Origin: CADEDV01 sp036374495
Lineage (GTDB): Bacteria > Bacteroidota > Bacteroidia > Chitinophagales > Chitinophagaceae
Length of the DNA: 21,556 bases
Direction of reading: 5' to 3'
Assembly: GCA_965652975.1 (NCBI GenBank)
Contig: CBFGYO010000063.1
Coordinates: 1 to 21,556 of the forward strand
The translations under genes and the position numbers were made by a program. Positions 7,552 through 15,194 of the stretch are shown here, piece after piece. Numbering within the stretch: the first letter of the stretch is position 1; each line of letters begins with the position of its first letter. The notes beneath the pieces are model-generated. The model worked only from the letters and a program-made list of their open reading frames with translations, made no database searches and was not told the DNA's origin.

Positions 7552-8328
7552 ATGCTGCAAAGCCTGCTATTGCAAAGTGAAAATCAAATTTGCACCATCA
7601 CAATCAATCGCCCCGACAAACTCAATGCCCTTAATAAAACAGTTTTTGAAGAATTAAATTCTGTACTCGATGACGTCTACAACGATAATTCGATTCGTTC
7701 TGTAATTATTACGGGCGCAGGAAACAAAGCCTTTGTAGCGGGTGCCGATATTTCCGAATTCGAGGGATTTACAAAAAACGAAGCTGTGGCTTTAGCTAAA
7801 CGTGGACAGGACACTTTTTTCAAAATAGAAAATGCCCCTAAACCAATAGTTGCTGCCGTAAATGGTTTTGCTCTCGGTGGTGGCTGCGAATTGGCTATGG
7901 CCTGTCATTTCAGGGTTGCGAGTGAAAATGCACGTTTCGGTCAGCCGGAAGTAAACCTTGGTCTTATTCCAGGTTATGGTGGCACCCAACGCCTGACACA
8001 ATTAATCGGTAAGGGTCGGGCTATTGAATTACTCACTAGTGCTTCAATGATCGATGCTGCAGCAGCCTTGCAATACGGGTTGGTAAATTATGTGGTGCCA
8101 CAGGAAGAACTTCTGACTAAAACAAAATCACTCCTGGAGGTTATCAATAGCAAAGCTCCAAAGGCTGTAGCTGCGTGTATACGAGCGGCGAATGCCGTGT
8201 ATGATGAAAATGTAAATGGCTTTGACCTGGAAATCGATGAATTCGGGAATTGTTTTGATACGCAGGACATGAAGGAGGGAACCAGGGCCTTTCTCGAGAA
8301 AAGAAAAGCTGTATTTACCGGCAAATAA
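7552..8328 (+). CDS. Enoyl-CoA hydratase (crotonase family)
   Basis: This 258-residue product is full length for the family. It would hydrate trans-2-enoyl-CoA thioesters in the cytoplasm, as in fatty-acid or butyryl-CoA type metabolism. Both oxyanion-hole segments are visible (AFVAGADISEF at 60-70 and NGFALGGGCELAMAC at 104-118). Both catalytic glutamates are present, E113 (GGCEL) and E133 (FGQPEVNLG), followed by PGYGGTQRL, so an active hydratase is likelier than an isomerase or a dehalogenase relative. The ATG at 7552 was chosen because the frame upstream lies in the octamer repeat and because of the -7 box. The gene stands alone with its own promoter and converges with the fucosidase gene, so no pathway partner is visible. 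Confidence 0.93.
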   Translation: MLQSLLLQSENQICTITINRPDKLNALNKTVFEELNSVLDDVYNDNSIRSVIITGAGNKAFVAGADISEFEGFTKNEAVALAKRGQDTFFKIENAPKPIVAAVNGFALGGGCELAMACHFRVASENARFGQPEVNLGLIPGYGGTQRLTQLIGKGRAIELLTSASMIDAAAALQYGLVNYVVPQEELLTKTKSLLEVINSKAPKAVAACIRAANAVYDENVNGFDLEIDEFGNCFDTQDMKEGTRAFLEKRKAVFTGK

Positions 8329-8330
8329 TA

Positions 8331-9737
8331 TTATTGCTCCACAAGCTGATCGTCTAACAAAAAGGCGGCAACTCCGCTAATATTATCATTCCCCTTTTTA
8401 TCGTCGAGATATACTTTAAAAGAAGTAATGTTGGCCGCAGGGAAAGTAAGGATGCGCTTACGACCAACGGTTGTTCCAGTAAGCTCTTTTACCAGTTTGT
8501 TGTTATCATATAATAAAATCCTGAAGTTTCGGATGGATTGCCCAAGGTGAATGGCTTCACGCAAAACGATGCAATTAATTAACCGGGACTCGGGCAACTG
8601 CACGATAAAGTGCTGCACGTTGATGCCATAGGTTTCAGGTGAACCTCCAAAGTTTCGAAGCGTGAGTGTATCGGGGAAAAAGTCTTTGCTTCCAAACTCC
8701 CAATACGTATTTGCCTGGCGCAAAAGATTGTTTGAAAAATTCTTCTCTCTTAAATTCCCGAATGCAATTAATGCGGTCGAATCGTTGGGGTGAATCAATC
8801 CCCTGCTGTCGGGTGGTACATTGAGGAGCAGGTTGGCGCCGCGGCCAACCGATTTCAGATAGAGTTGAAACAACTGCTCACCCGTCTTCACCTGGTTGTC
8901 TTCATTGCCATGATAAAACCAGCCTGGTCGAATACTTACATCACATTCAGCGGGCAGCCAGTATTTTCCATTTACATTTCCTGCCGATAAGGTATCTACT
9001 GGTGGAGCTCCCTCACCTCTTTTAAATCCCTCCGTGTTCAAATAGTTCCAATTGGTAGGGCCCGCAATGCCTTTTTCATTTCCTACCCATCGTATATCGG
9101 GACCGATGTCACTAAAGATTACAGTTTTCGGTGACAGTTGCCTTACCGTTTGCTCATAACGCTTCCAGTCGTATTGCTGTGTTTTTCCATTTGGGCCCTC
9201 TCCATTGGCTCCATCCCACCAGAGCTCCCATACCGGTCCGTAACTGGTAAAGATCTCCTTCATCATATTCACAAAAACATCGTTGTACTTATCCGTACCA
9301 TACTCAGGATGATTGCGGTCCCACGGAGAAATATAAACCCCGAATTTCAACCCTCCACGACGGCATGCCTCGGAAAGTTCTTTTAATACATCACCCTTTC
9401 CATCTTTCCATTTGCTTTCCCTAACTGTATGTTTCGAAAATTTACTGGGCCATAAACAAAATCCATCGTGGTGCTTGGCAGTAATGATGATACCTTTTGC
9501 ACCTGCAGCTTTGGCAATAGCAACCCATTGGTCGCAATCAAGTTGGGTCGGGTTAAATATACTCTCCTGCTCAGTACCCTCACCCCATTCCTTACCCGTA
9601 AATGTATTGGGGCCAAAATGAACAAAGAGATAAAACTCCATATCGTGCCAGGCAAGCTGTGTACGCGAAGGCAATGGCAACTGGCCATTAGCAACGATCA
9701 CTATAATATTAAAAAGAAGAAAGAAAAGTATTTTCAT
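8331..9737 (-). CDS. Alpha-L-fucosidase, glycoside hydrolase family 29, exported
   Basis: This 468-residue exported enzyme would release alpha-linked fucose from glycans. A signal peptide (about 1-18, ending ANGQ) precedes a GH29 barrel: FVHFGPNTFTGKEWG (38-52), KHHDGFCLWPSKFS (88-101) and the probable nucleophile D175 in ELWWDGANG. The C-terminal 130 residues form a beta-rich region resembling the galactose-binding-like module common in GH29 subfamily B enzymes; subfamily and linkage are inference. No SusC/SusD pair, sulfatase or other glycosidase is nearby, so this is not an evident polysaccharide utilisation locus. Its stop codon is two bases from that of the converging enoyl-CoA hydratase gene. 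A possible -7 box TATCATTG lies only a few bases before the start (9752-9745). Confidence 0.93.
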   Translation of the reverse strand: MKILFFLLFNIIVIVANGQLPLPSRTQLAWHDMEFYLFVHFGPNTFTGKEWGEGTEQESIFNPTQLDCDQWVAIAKAAGAKGIIITAKHHDGFCLWPSKFSKHTVRESKWKDGKGDVLKELSEACRRGGLKFGVYISPWDRNHPEYGTDKYNDVFVNMMKEIFTSYGPVWELWWDGANGEGPNGKTQQYDWKRYEQTVRQLSPKTVIFSDIGPDIRWVGNEKGIAGPTNWNYLNTEGFKRGEGAPPVDTLSAGNVNGKYWLPAECDVSIRPGWFYHGNEDNQVKTGEQLFQLYLKSVGRGANLLLNVPPDSRGLIHPNDSTALIAFGNLREKNFSNNLLRQANTYWEFGSKDFFPDTLTLRNFGGSPETYGINVQHFIVQLPESRLINCIVLREAIHLGQSIRNFRILLYDNNKLVKELTGTTVGRKRILTFPAANITSFKVYLDDKKGNDNISGVAAFLLDDQLVEQ

Positions 9738-9765
9738 CTGTTCAATGATACGAATATTTTAGCTA

Positions 9766-9837
9766 CGAGCATCGAGCTGCGAGCCCACGAACTCCGTGTT
9801 CCAAGCTCGAAGCTCGAAGCTCGTGGCTCGAGGCTCA
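9766..9837. repeat. Inverted element built of tandem heptamers (CGAGCNN family), copy 1
   Basis: The left arm is three heptamers CGAGCAT, CGAGCTG, CGAGCCC (9766-9786). The right arm is five heptamers in the opposite sense, AAGCTCG three times, TGGCTCG and AGGCTCA (9803-9837). About 16 bases separate the arms. The two bases after each conserved pentamer vary while the 7-base phase is kept. It lies between the divergent fucosidase and fumarase genes and ends 22 bases before the fumarase -7 box. Confidence 0.85.
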
Positions 9838-9859
9838 TTCCTACGATTCGCCATTTCCC

Positions 9860-9867
9860 TACCTTTG
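9860..9867 (+). promoter_or_regulatory. -7 promoter element of fumC
   Basis: TACCTTTG is an exact TAnnTTTG match, 35 bases before the fumC ATG. It supports the start at 9903 instead of the long upstream extension that would run back through the heptamer element and into the fucosidase gene. Confidence 0.65.
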
Positions 9868-9902
9868 CCACTCCAATTTCGAATCAAAAAAACGGACCTG
9901 TT

Positions 9903-11309
9903 ATGGAATACAGAATTGAAAAAGACACCATGGGTGAGGTAAAGGTTCCTGCCGGTGCATTATACGGTGCCCAGACACAACGCAGTATTGAAAACTTCCA
10001 GATCGCCCAGGATATTAACCGGATGCCAAAAGAAATAGTAAAAGCATTTGCTTACCTCAAAAAAGCCGCTGCGATTACCAACCAGGAGGCAGGTGTGCTA
10101 GAGGCTGCCAAATCAGAATTGATTGGGAAGGTATGCGATGAGATACTGGAAGGAAAGCTGGACGAATACTTTCCACTTGTAGTGTGGCAAACGGGCAGTG
10201 GTACGCAAAGCAACATGAATGTAAACGAAGTGATCGCTTACCGCGGGCACCTGATCAAAGGCGGTGAATTGGCAGACAAAGAAAAATTCCTGCATCCAAA
10301 TGACGACGTCAACAAATCGCAGTCATCCAACGATACCTTTCCAACAGCCATGCATATCGCGGCTTATAAAATACTTGTTGAGCTTACAATACCAGGCATT
10401 GAAAAATTGCGCGACACGCTTGCAATGAAAAGCAGGCAGTATATGGATGTGGTAAAAATAGGGCGCACCCATTTTATGGATGCTACTCCCCTCACCGTGG
10501 GACAGGAATTCAGTGGATACGTTTCACAGCTCAATCACGGCCTGAAAGCAATAAAAAATACACTTCCGCATTTAAGCGAACTCGCACTGGGTGGTACAGC
10601 AGTTGGAACAGGCATTAACACGCCTCCCAATTATTCAGAAAATGTAGCTGCACATATTGCAAAACTTACAGGGCTCCCATTTATTACAGCAGAAAATAAA
10701 TTTGAAGCACTGGCGGCACATGATGCAATCGTGGAGGCGCATGGTGCATTGAAAACGGTTGCAGTAAGCCTGATGAAAATCGCCAATGATATTCGAATGT
10801 TATCCTCCGGTCCGCGCAGTGGTATCGGCGAACTCTTTATTCCAGACAATGAGCCGGGCTCATCCATTATGCCGGGCAAAGTAAATCCTACCCAGTGCGA
10901 AGCGCTTACCATGATTGCTGCGCAGGTTATGGGTAATGATGTAACGATTGGCATTGGCGGTGCTACCGGGCATTTTGAGTTGAACGTATTCAAACCGGTA
11001 ATGATCTACAACTTCCTGCACAGCGCAAGGCTGATTGGCGATGGGTGTGTATCATTCAATGATAGATGCGCCGCGGGTATCGAACCTATTGTTGCCAACA
11101 TTAAAAAACATGTTGACAATTCATTAATGCTGGTGACGGCGCTGAATACTAAAATCGGGTATTACAAGGCTGCAGAAATAGCCCAAAAAGCTCATAAGGA
11201 AGGCACTACGCTTAAGGAAATGGCCATTAGCCTGGGATACGTTACGGCTGAACAATTTGATGAATGGGTGGTTCCAGCCAATATGGTTGGGAAGACTAAC
11301 CAGGCCTGA
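9903..11309 (+). CDS. fumC: Fumarate hydratase class II
   Basis: This enzyme converts fumarate and L-malate reversibly in the TCA cycle, as a cytoplasmic homotetramer without an iron-sulfur cluster. From the ATG at 9903 it has 468 residues, the usual size. Family motifs are intact: TGSGTQSNMN (97-106), HPNDDVNKSQSSND (131-144), GRTHFMDATP with H190 as the catalytic base region, and the fumarase/aspartase signature GSSIMPGKVNP carrying the active-site serine loop. The start is fixed by the -7 box and by homology of MEYRIEKDTMGEV to known N-termini. It is a single-gene unit with its own promoter and a strong terminator. Aspartase and argininosuccinate lyase share the fold, but the motif details fit FumC. 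Confidence 0.97.
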   Translation: MEYRIEKDTMGEVKVPAGALYGAQTQRSIENFQIAQDINRMPKEIVKAFAYLKKAAAITNQEAGVLEAAKSELIGKVCDEILEGKLDEYFPLVVWQTGSGTQSNMNVNEVIAYRGHLIKGGELADKEKFLHPNDDVNKSQSSNDTFPTAMHIAAYKILVELTIPGIEKLRDTLAMKSRQYMDVVKIGRTHFMDATPLTVGQEFSGYVSQLNHGLKAIKNTLPHLSELALGGTAVGTGINTPPNYSENVAAHIAKLTGLPFITAENKFEALAAHDAIVEAHGALKTVAVSLMKIANDIRMLSSGPRSGIGELFIPDNEPGSSIMPGKVNPTQCEALTMIAAQVMGNDVTIGIGGATGHFELNVFKPVMIYNFLHSARLIGDGCVSFNDRCAAGIEPIVANIKKHVDNSLMLVTALNTKIGYYKAAEIAQKAHKEGTTLKEMAISLGYVTAEQFDEWVVPANMVGKTNQA

Positions 11310-11331
11310 AAGCTAGTAAAAACACTATAGT

Positions 11332-11367
11332 AAAAAGAGAAGAATCCCGGGTTCTTCTCTTTTTTTT
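11332..11367 (+). terminator. Intrinsic terminator of fumC
   Basis: A perfect 13-base-pair stem, AAAAAGAGAAGAA (11332-11344) with TTCTTCTCTTTTT (11352-11364), encloses the loop TCCCGGG and continues into a T run. It begins 23 bases after the fumC stop codon. Confidence 0.9.
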
Positions 11368-11450
11368 AACCGTAATATTTGTATTACTGTGTCATCCCGT
11401 GGTATCTTACTGGTTGAATATTTTTTCAAATTCATCTAAATCCAAACTCT

Positions 11451-11711
11451 ATGAAAAGTAATGCCCATACACCACTTTACTTTTCTGCCTATCCGCTTAA
11501 AGCAATCACCGAACCAGCAAACAATGGTTCCTCATCGTCACATACACCGTATTTGCGGTCCGTATTGGCGGGAAAAACAAAAACGAGCAGCCGTGTCAGG
11601 GTATTCCCGATGGCTAACCCTTACACACAAAAAAAAGTGAATGCAAAGCCGATCAAACCGGCAAAGAATGTAGAAGCCAGCGGAACAGACTGGTTCAATC
11701 ATTACGAGTAA
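11451..11711 (+). CDS. Small hypothetical protein (86 aa)
   Basis: I do not recognise this product. It is basic and hydrophilic, rich in Ser, Asn, Lys and Pro, without a signal peptide, membrane segment or Cys motif. It lies between the fumC terminator and a second terminator-like hairpin, so a separate short transcript is plausible. A near-consensus -7 box (AATATTTG, 11374-11381) sits 69 bases upstream of the ATG. The frame is the only sizeable one in the gap. Composition resembles small cytosolic proteins of unknown function, and a chance open frame cannot be excluded. Confidence 0.45.
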   Translation: MKSNAHTPLYFSAYPLKAITEPANNGSSSSHTPYLRSVLAGKTKTSSRVRVFPMANPYTQKKVNAKPIKPAKNVEASGTDWFNHYE

Positions 11712-11737
11712 ACCCCTGAGCTATAACAAAAGCAAAC

Positions 11738-11766
11738 GCCCCTGCCGAGTCGGGGGCTTTGTCTTT
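11738..11766 (+). terminator. Probable intrinsic terminator of the small gene
   Basis: GCCCC (11738-11742) pairs with GGGGC (11753-11757), followed by the T-rich tract TTTGTCTTT. The flanking AAAGC and GCTTT can extend pairing around it. It starts 27 bases after the stop codon of the 86-residue gene. Confidence 0.6.
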
Positions 11767-11789
11767 CTAAAGCTCCTAATACTCGAATT

Positions 11790-11875
11790 AGATAAAAGAT
11801 AAAAGTGGTATTCATGTGGAAACTCCGACTGAATACCACTTTTATCTTTTATCTTTTAGTTTTTATCTTTTATCT
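11790..11875. repeat. Inverted element built of tandem heptamers (AGATAAA family)
   Basis: The arms 11790-11813 and 11831-11854 are a perfect 24-base inverted repeat with a 17-base loop. The left arm starts with AGATAAA twice. The right side is five in-phase heptamers from 11841 to 11875 (TTTATCT, TTTATCT, TTTAGTT, TTTATCT, TTTATCT), so the word array runs past the paired arm. The inner parts of the arms (AGTGGTATTC and its complement) are unique sequence. The element lies between two same-strand genes just after a terminator. Confidence 0.85.
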
Positions 11876-12102
11876 CAAATGTTGTTGTTTTTCCACTACG
11901 TAAATAATATGTTCGTTTTACCCTCACCGATATACAGCCTTACGTATTTTCCATAGTTTAAGAGTGCATATCCATATATTTACTGATACACCCTAGTTAA
12001 TTTCCCCCGGGAAGATCGGTGCTCGTACCTAATCCTACGAAAGAAAATCCTATCTCCTTTGGCCTGCCGTTTGTTACTACTGTATGTCTCAAATCCGTTA
12101 CT

Positions 12103-14397
12103 ATGAAACCAACACTTGCTTTTGAAAAAAAGTATCTCATCATCACCGGGATAGCTTTCTCATTGTGCAGTTTGCCTGTAATCACATTAGCACAAACACT
12201 GGACTTTGGTAAAAGTTATTATAATGTTACCAAAGCTATGTCGGGTGGAACTGTTGAAACTGGTGATGTACTTGAAATAAGAGCTACCATCACAGTCAAG
12301 GCGGGTGCATTTGACAGTTGTGGTTTTTTTGATTTTATTCCTTCCGGTACTTCATATATACCTGGTACTATCCGGGTGCTGACAAACGAAGGAAAGATCT
12401 ATAAACAGTTTACCGATGCATCGGACGATGATTGTGGATGGATCAATGGATCGGTAGTTCGTATCAATCTCGGCTATTCATCTGTAAACGGTGCCACTTC
12501 TTATCGACGTGGACGCGTAGCAAGCAATCATAAACCATCCTTATATGGTTCCAGTTGTATCATGCTTGCCTCCTATCGCGTAACCGTCACTGCCGCGCTC
12601 AACAGTACGCTGAATTTGGGTAGCGGCTGGTTTAGTTATCAGACTGCCTTCGACCCCGTACAGTTATTTCTTTTTTCATCCAATATGGTTAAGGTATACC
12701 CTAACACTGCAATCGGTACTACCGTTACCGGAACAAATATGTTCGGAGCTGAATCAAATGGAAGTTTCGGTATGGGTAAATCGCGTAACCGCACTGCCTC
12801 TTCATTAATGTCGCCTGCATTTGCAATTCAACCTCTGGATATAGGTACGCCTTTCGATATGGCTTACGCAATCGTTAATAATAGCTCCACGCGCTCCAAC
12901 TATACCACAAGCAATTCGTGGGCAAAGCCCGATAATTCATTCCCCACTCACCGTGTATTTGGATTATGGGATATCATCGGGGATCATACCGGCTCCACCA
13001 CTGCATATGGCAATGCGGCTGCAGATACAGTTGTTTCCAACAATGGAGGATATATGCTCGTGGTGAATGGAGCTTACCGTAATGATTCCATTTTACAGAG
13101 AACTGTAACTGGACTTTGTCCCGGCACCGTATATGAAATCACGGCCTGGTTTCGAAATCTGTGTTCAAAATGTGGTTGTGATAGCAATGGAACTGGCGCT
13201 ATCGCAACATCAGGTCCTTTAAATTATATACCTACAGGTGTTGGTGATTCTTCCGGCGTGCATCCCAATATCGCGTTTGAAATAAACGGCATAGATCACT
13301 ATAACACGGGTGATCTTCTTTATACAGGTGCCTGGGTAAAAAAAGGATTCACCTACCAGACGGGTGCCTCTCAAACCAGTTTTATATTGCGTTTTTCCAA
13401 TAATACCACCGGAGGTGGAGGAAACGATTGGGCGATGGATGATATTTCTGTTGCAAGCATCGGTCCCGTAATGTCATACTCACCAAATAATATTACCGCG
13501 GTGTGTTCAGGCAATCCGATAATGCTTTATGACACGGTGAGATCAGGATTTAATGCATATACCTACTACCAATGGCAGCGGAGTACCAACAACGGTTCTT
13601 CGTGGACAACGGTTACTCCGGTAACAGGTCCCGCCACACCAGTGCAAGTTGGTGCTACCTGGGAATACGTAGCCTCTTACCAGGTGCCTCCATCAGACAC
13701 GGAACCAGAAGATAGTGCCGATCAATACAGGGTGATTGTAGCATCATCTGCCGGTAGTCTTACAGGTCCCTCGTGCCGGTTTACCGACCCCATTAATTTG
13801 ATCTCCTTACAAATTCTTGAGTGCGGTATAGCACTTGAAAATAACTTACTCTCATTTTCGGGTCGCGTAGCCGATCGCAAGGCTTTGCTGGAATGGACTG
13901 TTGCCGAAACAGATCCATGCCTGTATATCGTTGAAAGGAGTATTAATGGAATCGATTATTATCCAATTGCACAGGTGAGAAGTAAGAACAATGGTGCCCC
14001 CGAAAACAACTATACCTACAGCGATCCCCTGCAACCAGGTAATAATTTTTACTATCGCATCCAGGTGCGTAAACCGGATGGGCATGCAAACTTTTCCCGT
14101 ACCATTCGACTTGCTTTGGAAGGCAATGGTTTGTTTTTTGTACGGGTGGTAAACCCCTTTGCCACGAAGCTTCAATTTGATCTCCATACTGACAAAGACG
14201 CCACTGCGTCAGTATCACTAATTAATGCAGCCGGCATCACTGTACAGCAGAGAACTTTCAAGTTGCGGGCTGGAACCAACCAATTGCAATTGGATAATGT
14301 AGCGGCATTGCCGTCAGGAGTGTATTTCCTTGCATGCAGGGTAGGTAATGAACTCCTCAGGCAAACGGTGTTCAAACAAAATAATAACACATACTAA
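12103..14397 (+). CDS. Secreted protein with type IX secretion C-terminal sorting domain
   Basis: From the ATG at 12103 the product has 764 residues. The upstream GTG at 12019 would add 28 residues in front of a clear signal peptide and is unlikely. The signal peptide spans about 1-31 (hydrophobic YLIITGIAFSLCSLPVITLA, cut near AQ). Next is a DUF11-like beta domain (about 35-200; KAMSGGTVETGDVLEIRATI). A beta-sandwich region with a C-x2-C-x-C cluster (CSKCGC, about 362-367) follows, ending ..NNTTGGGGNDWAMDDISV, which resembles carbohydrate-binding-like modules. An Ig-like part comes next, and the last 85 residues match type A sorting domains (VNPFATKLQFDL ... LPSGVYFLACRVG). It is therefore probably exported through the type IX system and attached to or released from the surface. 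Substrate is unknown. Confidence 0.85.
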   Translation: MKPTLAFEKKYLIITGIAFSLCSLPVITLAQTLDFGKSYYNVTKAMSGGTVETGDVLEIRATITVKAGAFDSCGFFDFIPSGTSYIPGTIRVLTNEGKIYKQFTDASDDDCGWINGSVVRINLGYSSVNGATSYRRGRVASNHKPSLYGSSCIMLASYRVTVTAALNSTLNLGSGWFSYQTAFDPVQLFLFSSNMVKVYPNTAIGTTVTGTNMFGAESNGSFGMGKSRNRTASSLMSPAFAIQPLDIGTPFDMAYAIVNNSSTRSNYTTSNSWAKPDNSFPTHRVFGLWDIIGDHTGSTTAYGNAAADTVVSNNGGYMLVVNGAYRNDSILQRTVTGLCPGTVYEITAWFRNLCSKCGCDSNGTGAIATSGPLNYIPTGVGDSSGVHPNIAFEINGIDHYNTGDLLYTGAWVKKGFTYQTGASQTSFILRFSNNTTGGGGNDWAMDDISVASIGPVMSYSPNNITAVCSGNPIMLYDTVRSGFNAYTYYQWQRSTNNGSSWTTVTPVTGPATPVQVGATWEYVASYQVPPSDTEPEDSADQYRVIVASSAGSLTGPSCRFTDPINLISLQILECGIALENNLLSFSGRVADRKALLEWTVAETDPCLYIVERSINGIDYYPIAQVRSKNNGAPENNYTYSDPLQPGNNFYYRIQVRKPDGHANFSRTIRLALEGNGLFFVRVVNPFATKLQFDLHTDKDATASVSLINAAGITVQQRTFKLRAGTNQLQLDNVAALPSGVYFLACRVGNELLRQTVFKQNNNTY

Positions 14398-14444
14398 CTA
14401 TATGAGAAAGCTATTAACCTTATTCCTAATGCGGGTTACGCTTT

Positions 14445-15146
14445 TTATAATACCTGCACTTTATCGCTTATCTCCGTATTTGTTTCTACGGTAGTGTGTT
14501 GCTCATCGGGTTGGTGTTTTTTGAAAAAGCGTTTCTGAAATACCAGCAGCGTAATCACACCAACTGAAATAGACGCGTCGGCGATATTAAAGATAGGACT
14601 GAAGAATTCGAAGCGGTCACCACCTATGAACGGTACCCATTTTGGAAAGTGGGAGTCGATGATGGGAAAGTGGAGCATGTCGACCACACTGCCATGTAAA
14701 AAAGAAGAGTAACCGTCGCTGGAAAAAGAAGCAACGCCTGAATAAGGTATGTAATCCTTCAAATTGGGATCGTAATGCAATCCCTTGTCGAAGATCATTC
14801 CGTAAAACATGCTGTCGATAAGGTTGCCCAGTGCACCGGCATATATCAGCGCGGCACATACGATAAAACCCGTTTTGTACTGCTGCTTTACAATCCTGCC
14901 GAGGTACCACGTTCCAAAAATAACAGCGGCAAGGCGAAACAGCGTTAACAGTAACTTTCCCGTTTCATTACCGAACTTCCAACCCCAGGCCATGCCGGGA
15001 TTCTCAATAAAATGAAGGCGAAACCAGCTAAGGTTCGAAATATTTGTATCACCTGTAGGATAAGTAGTTTTAATCCAAATTTTTAATACCTGGTCGGCCA
15101 GGATGATGAGAAATATGATAAAAAAAACGTTTCTAAGCTTCACCAT
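14445..15146 (-). CDS. lspA: Lipoprotein signal peptidase (signal peptidase II)
   Basis: This membrane aspartyl protease cleaves prolipoproteins before the lipidated cysteine. From the ATG at 15144-15146 it has 233 residues with about four transmembrane helices. Family motifs are present: ADQVLK (17-22), IENPGMAWG (48-56), GALGNLID (104-111), VVDMLHF with D156, and FNIADASISVG with D190. D156 and D190 correspond to the catalytic pair. Between GNLID and VVDM lie about 45 residues, several times more than in proteobacterial LspA; long LspA forms are common in Bacteroidota. The 32 codons upstream in frame come from the heptamer repeat and are not coding. An exact -7 box precedes the start, so lspA can be transcribed apart from murF-alr. 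Confidence 0.95.
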   Translation of the reverse strand: MVKLRNVFFIIFLIILADQVLKIWIKTTYPTGDTNISNLSWFRLHFIENPGMAWGWKFGNETGKLLLTLFRLAAVIFGTWYLGRIVKQQYKTGFIVCAALIYAGALGNLIDSMFYGMIFDKGLHYDPNLKDYIPYSGVASFSSDGYSSFLHGSVVDMLHFPIIDSHFPKWVPFIGGDRFEFFSPIFNIADASISVGVITLLVFQKRFFKKHQPDEQHTTVETNTEISDKVQVL

Positions 15147-15161
15147 TTTCGGTTTAAGGAG

Positions 15162-15169
15162 CAAATATA
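15162..15169 (-). promoter_or_regulatory. -7 promoter element of lspA
   Basis: On the minus strand 15169 to 15162 reads TATATTTG, an exact TAnnTTTG match 15 bases before the ATG. The expected -33 position falls at the edge of the CGAGCNN heptamer block. Confidence 0.6.
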
Positions 15170-15194
15170 GGAAGAAAGCCCTGAGCTCAGGCCT

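Larger units (their letters stand above)
11712..12102. other. Intergenic region before the type IX-secreted protein
   Basis: These 391 bases contain a terminator-like hairpin (11738-11760) and the AGATAAA inverted element (11790-11875). A 7-base inverted pair TACGTAA (11897-11903) and TTACGTA (11940-11946) is also present. From 11947 to 12102 I see no further structure and no exact TAnnTTTG box. Confidence 0.6.

Noticed and set aside
8331..9737. Polysaccharide utilisation locus around the GH29 fucosidase.
   Set aside because: No SusC/SusD pair or other carbohydrate enzyme is adjacent; the neighbours are metabolic genes with their own promoters.
9468..9902. Long 5' extension of the fumC reading frame (145 extra codons).
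   Set aside because: It is antisense to the fucosidase gene, crosses the heptamer element, and lies upstream of the fumC promoter box; FumC has its normal length from 9903.
14402..14494. 30-codon hydrophobic plus-strand frame starting MRKLLTLFLM after the type IX-secreted protein.
   Set aside because: It is antisense to the end of lspA, too short to judge, and has no promoter of its own; it may be a chance frame or a remnant.
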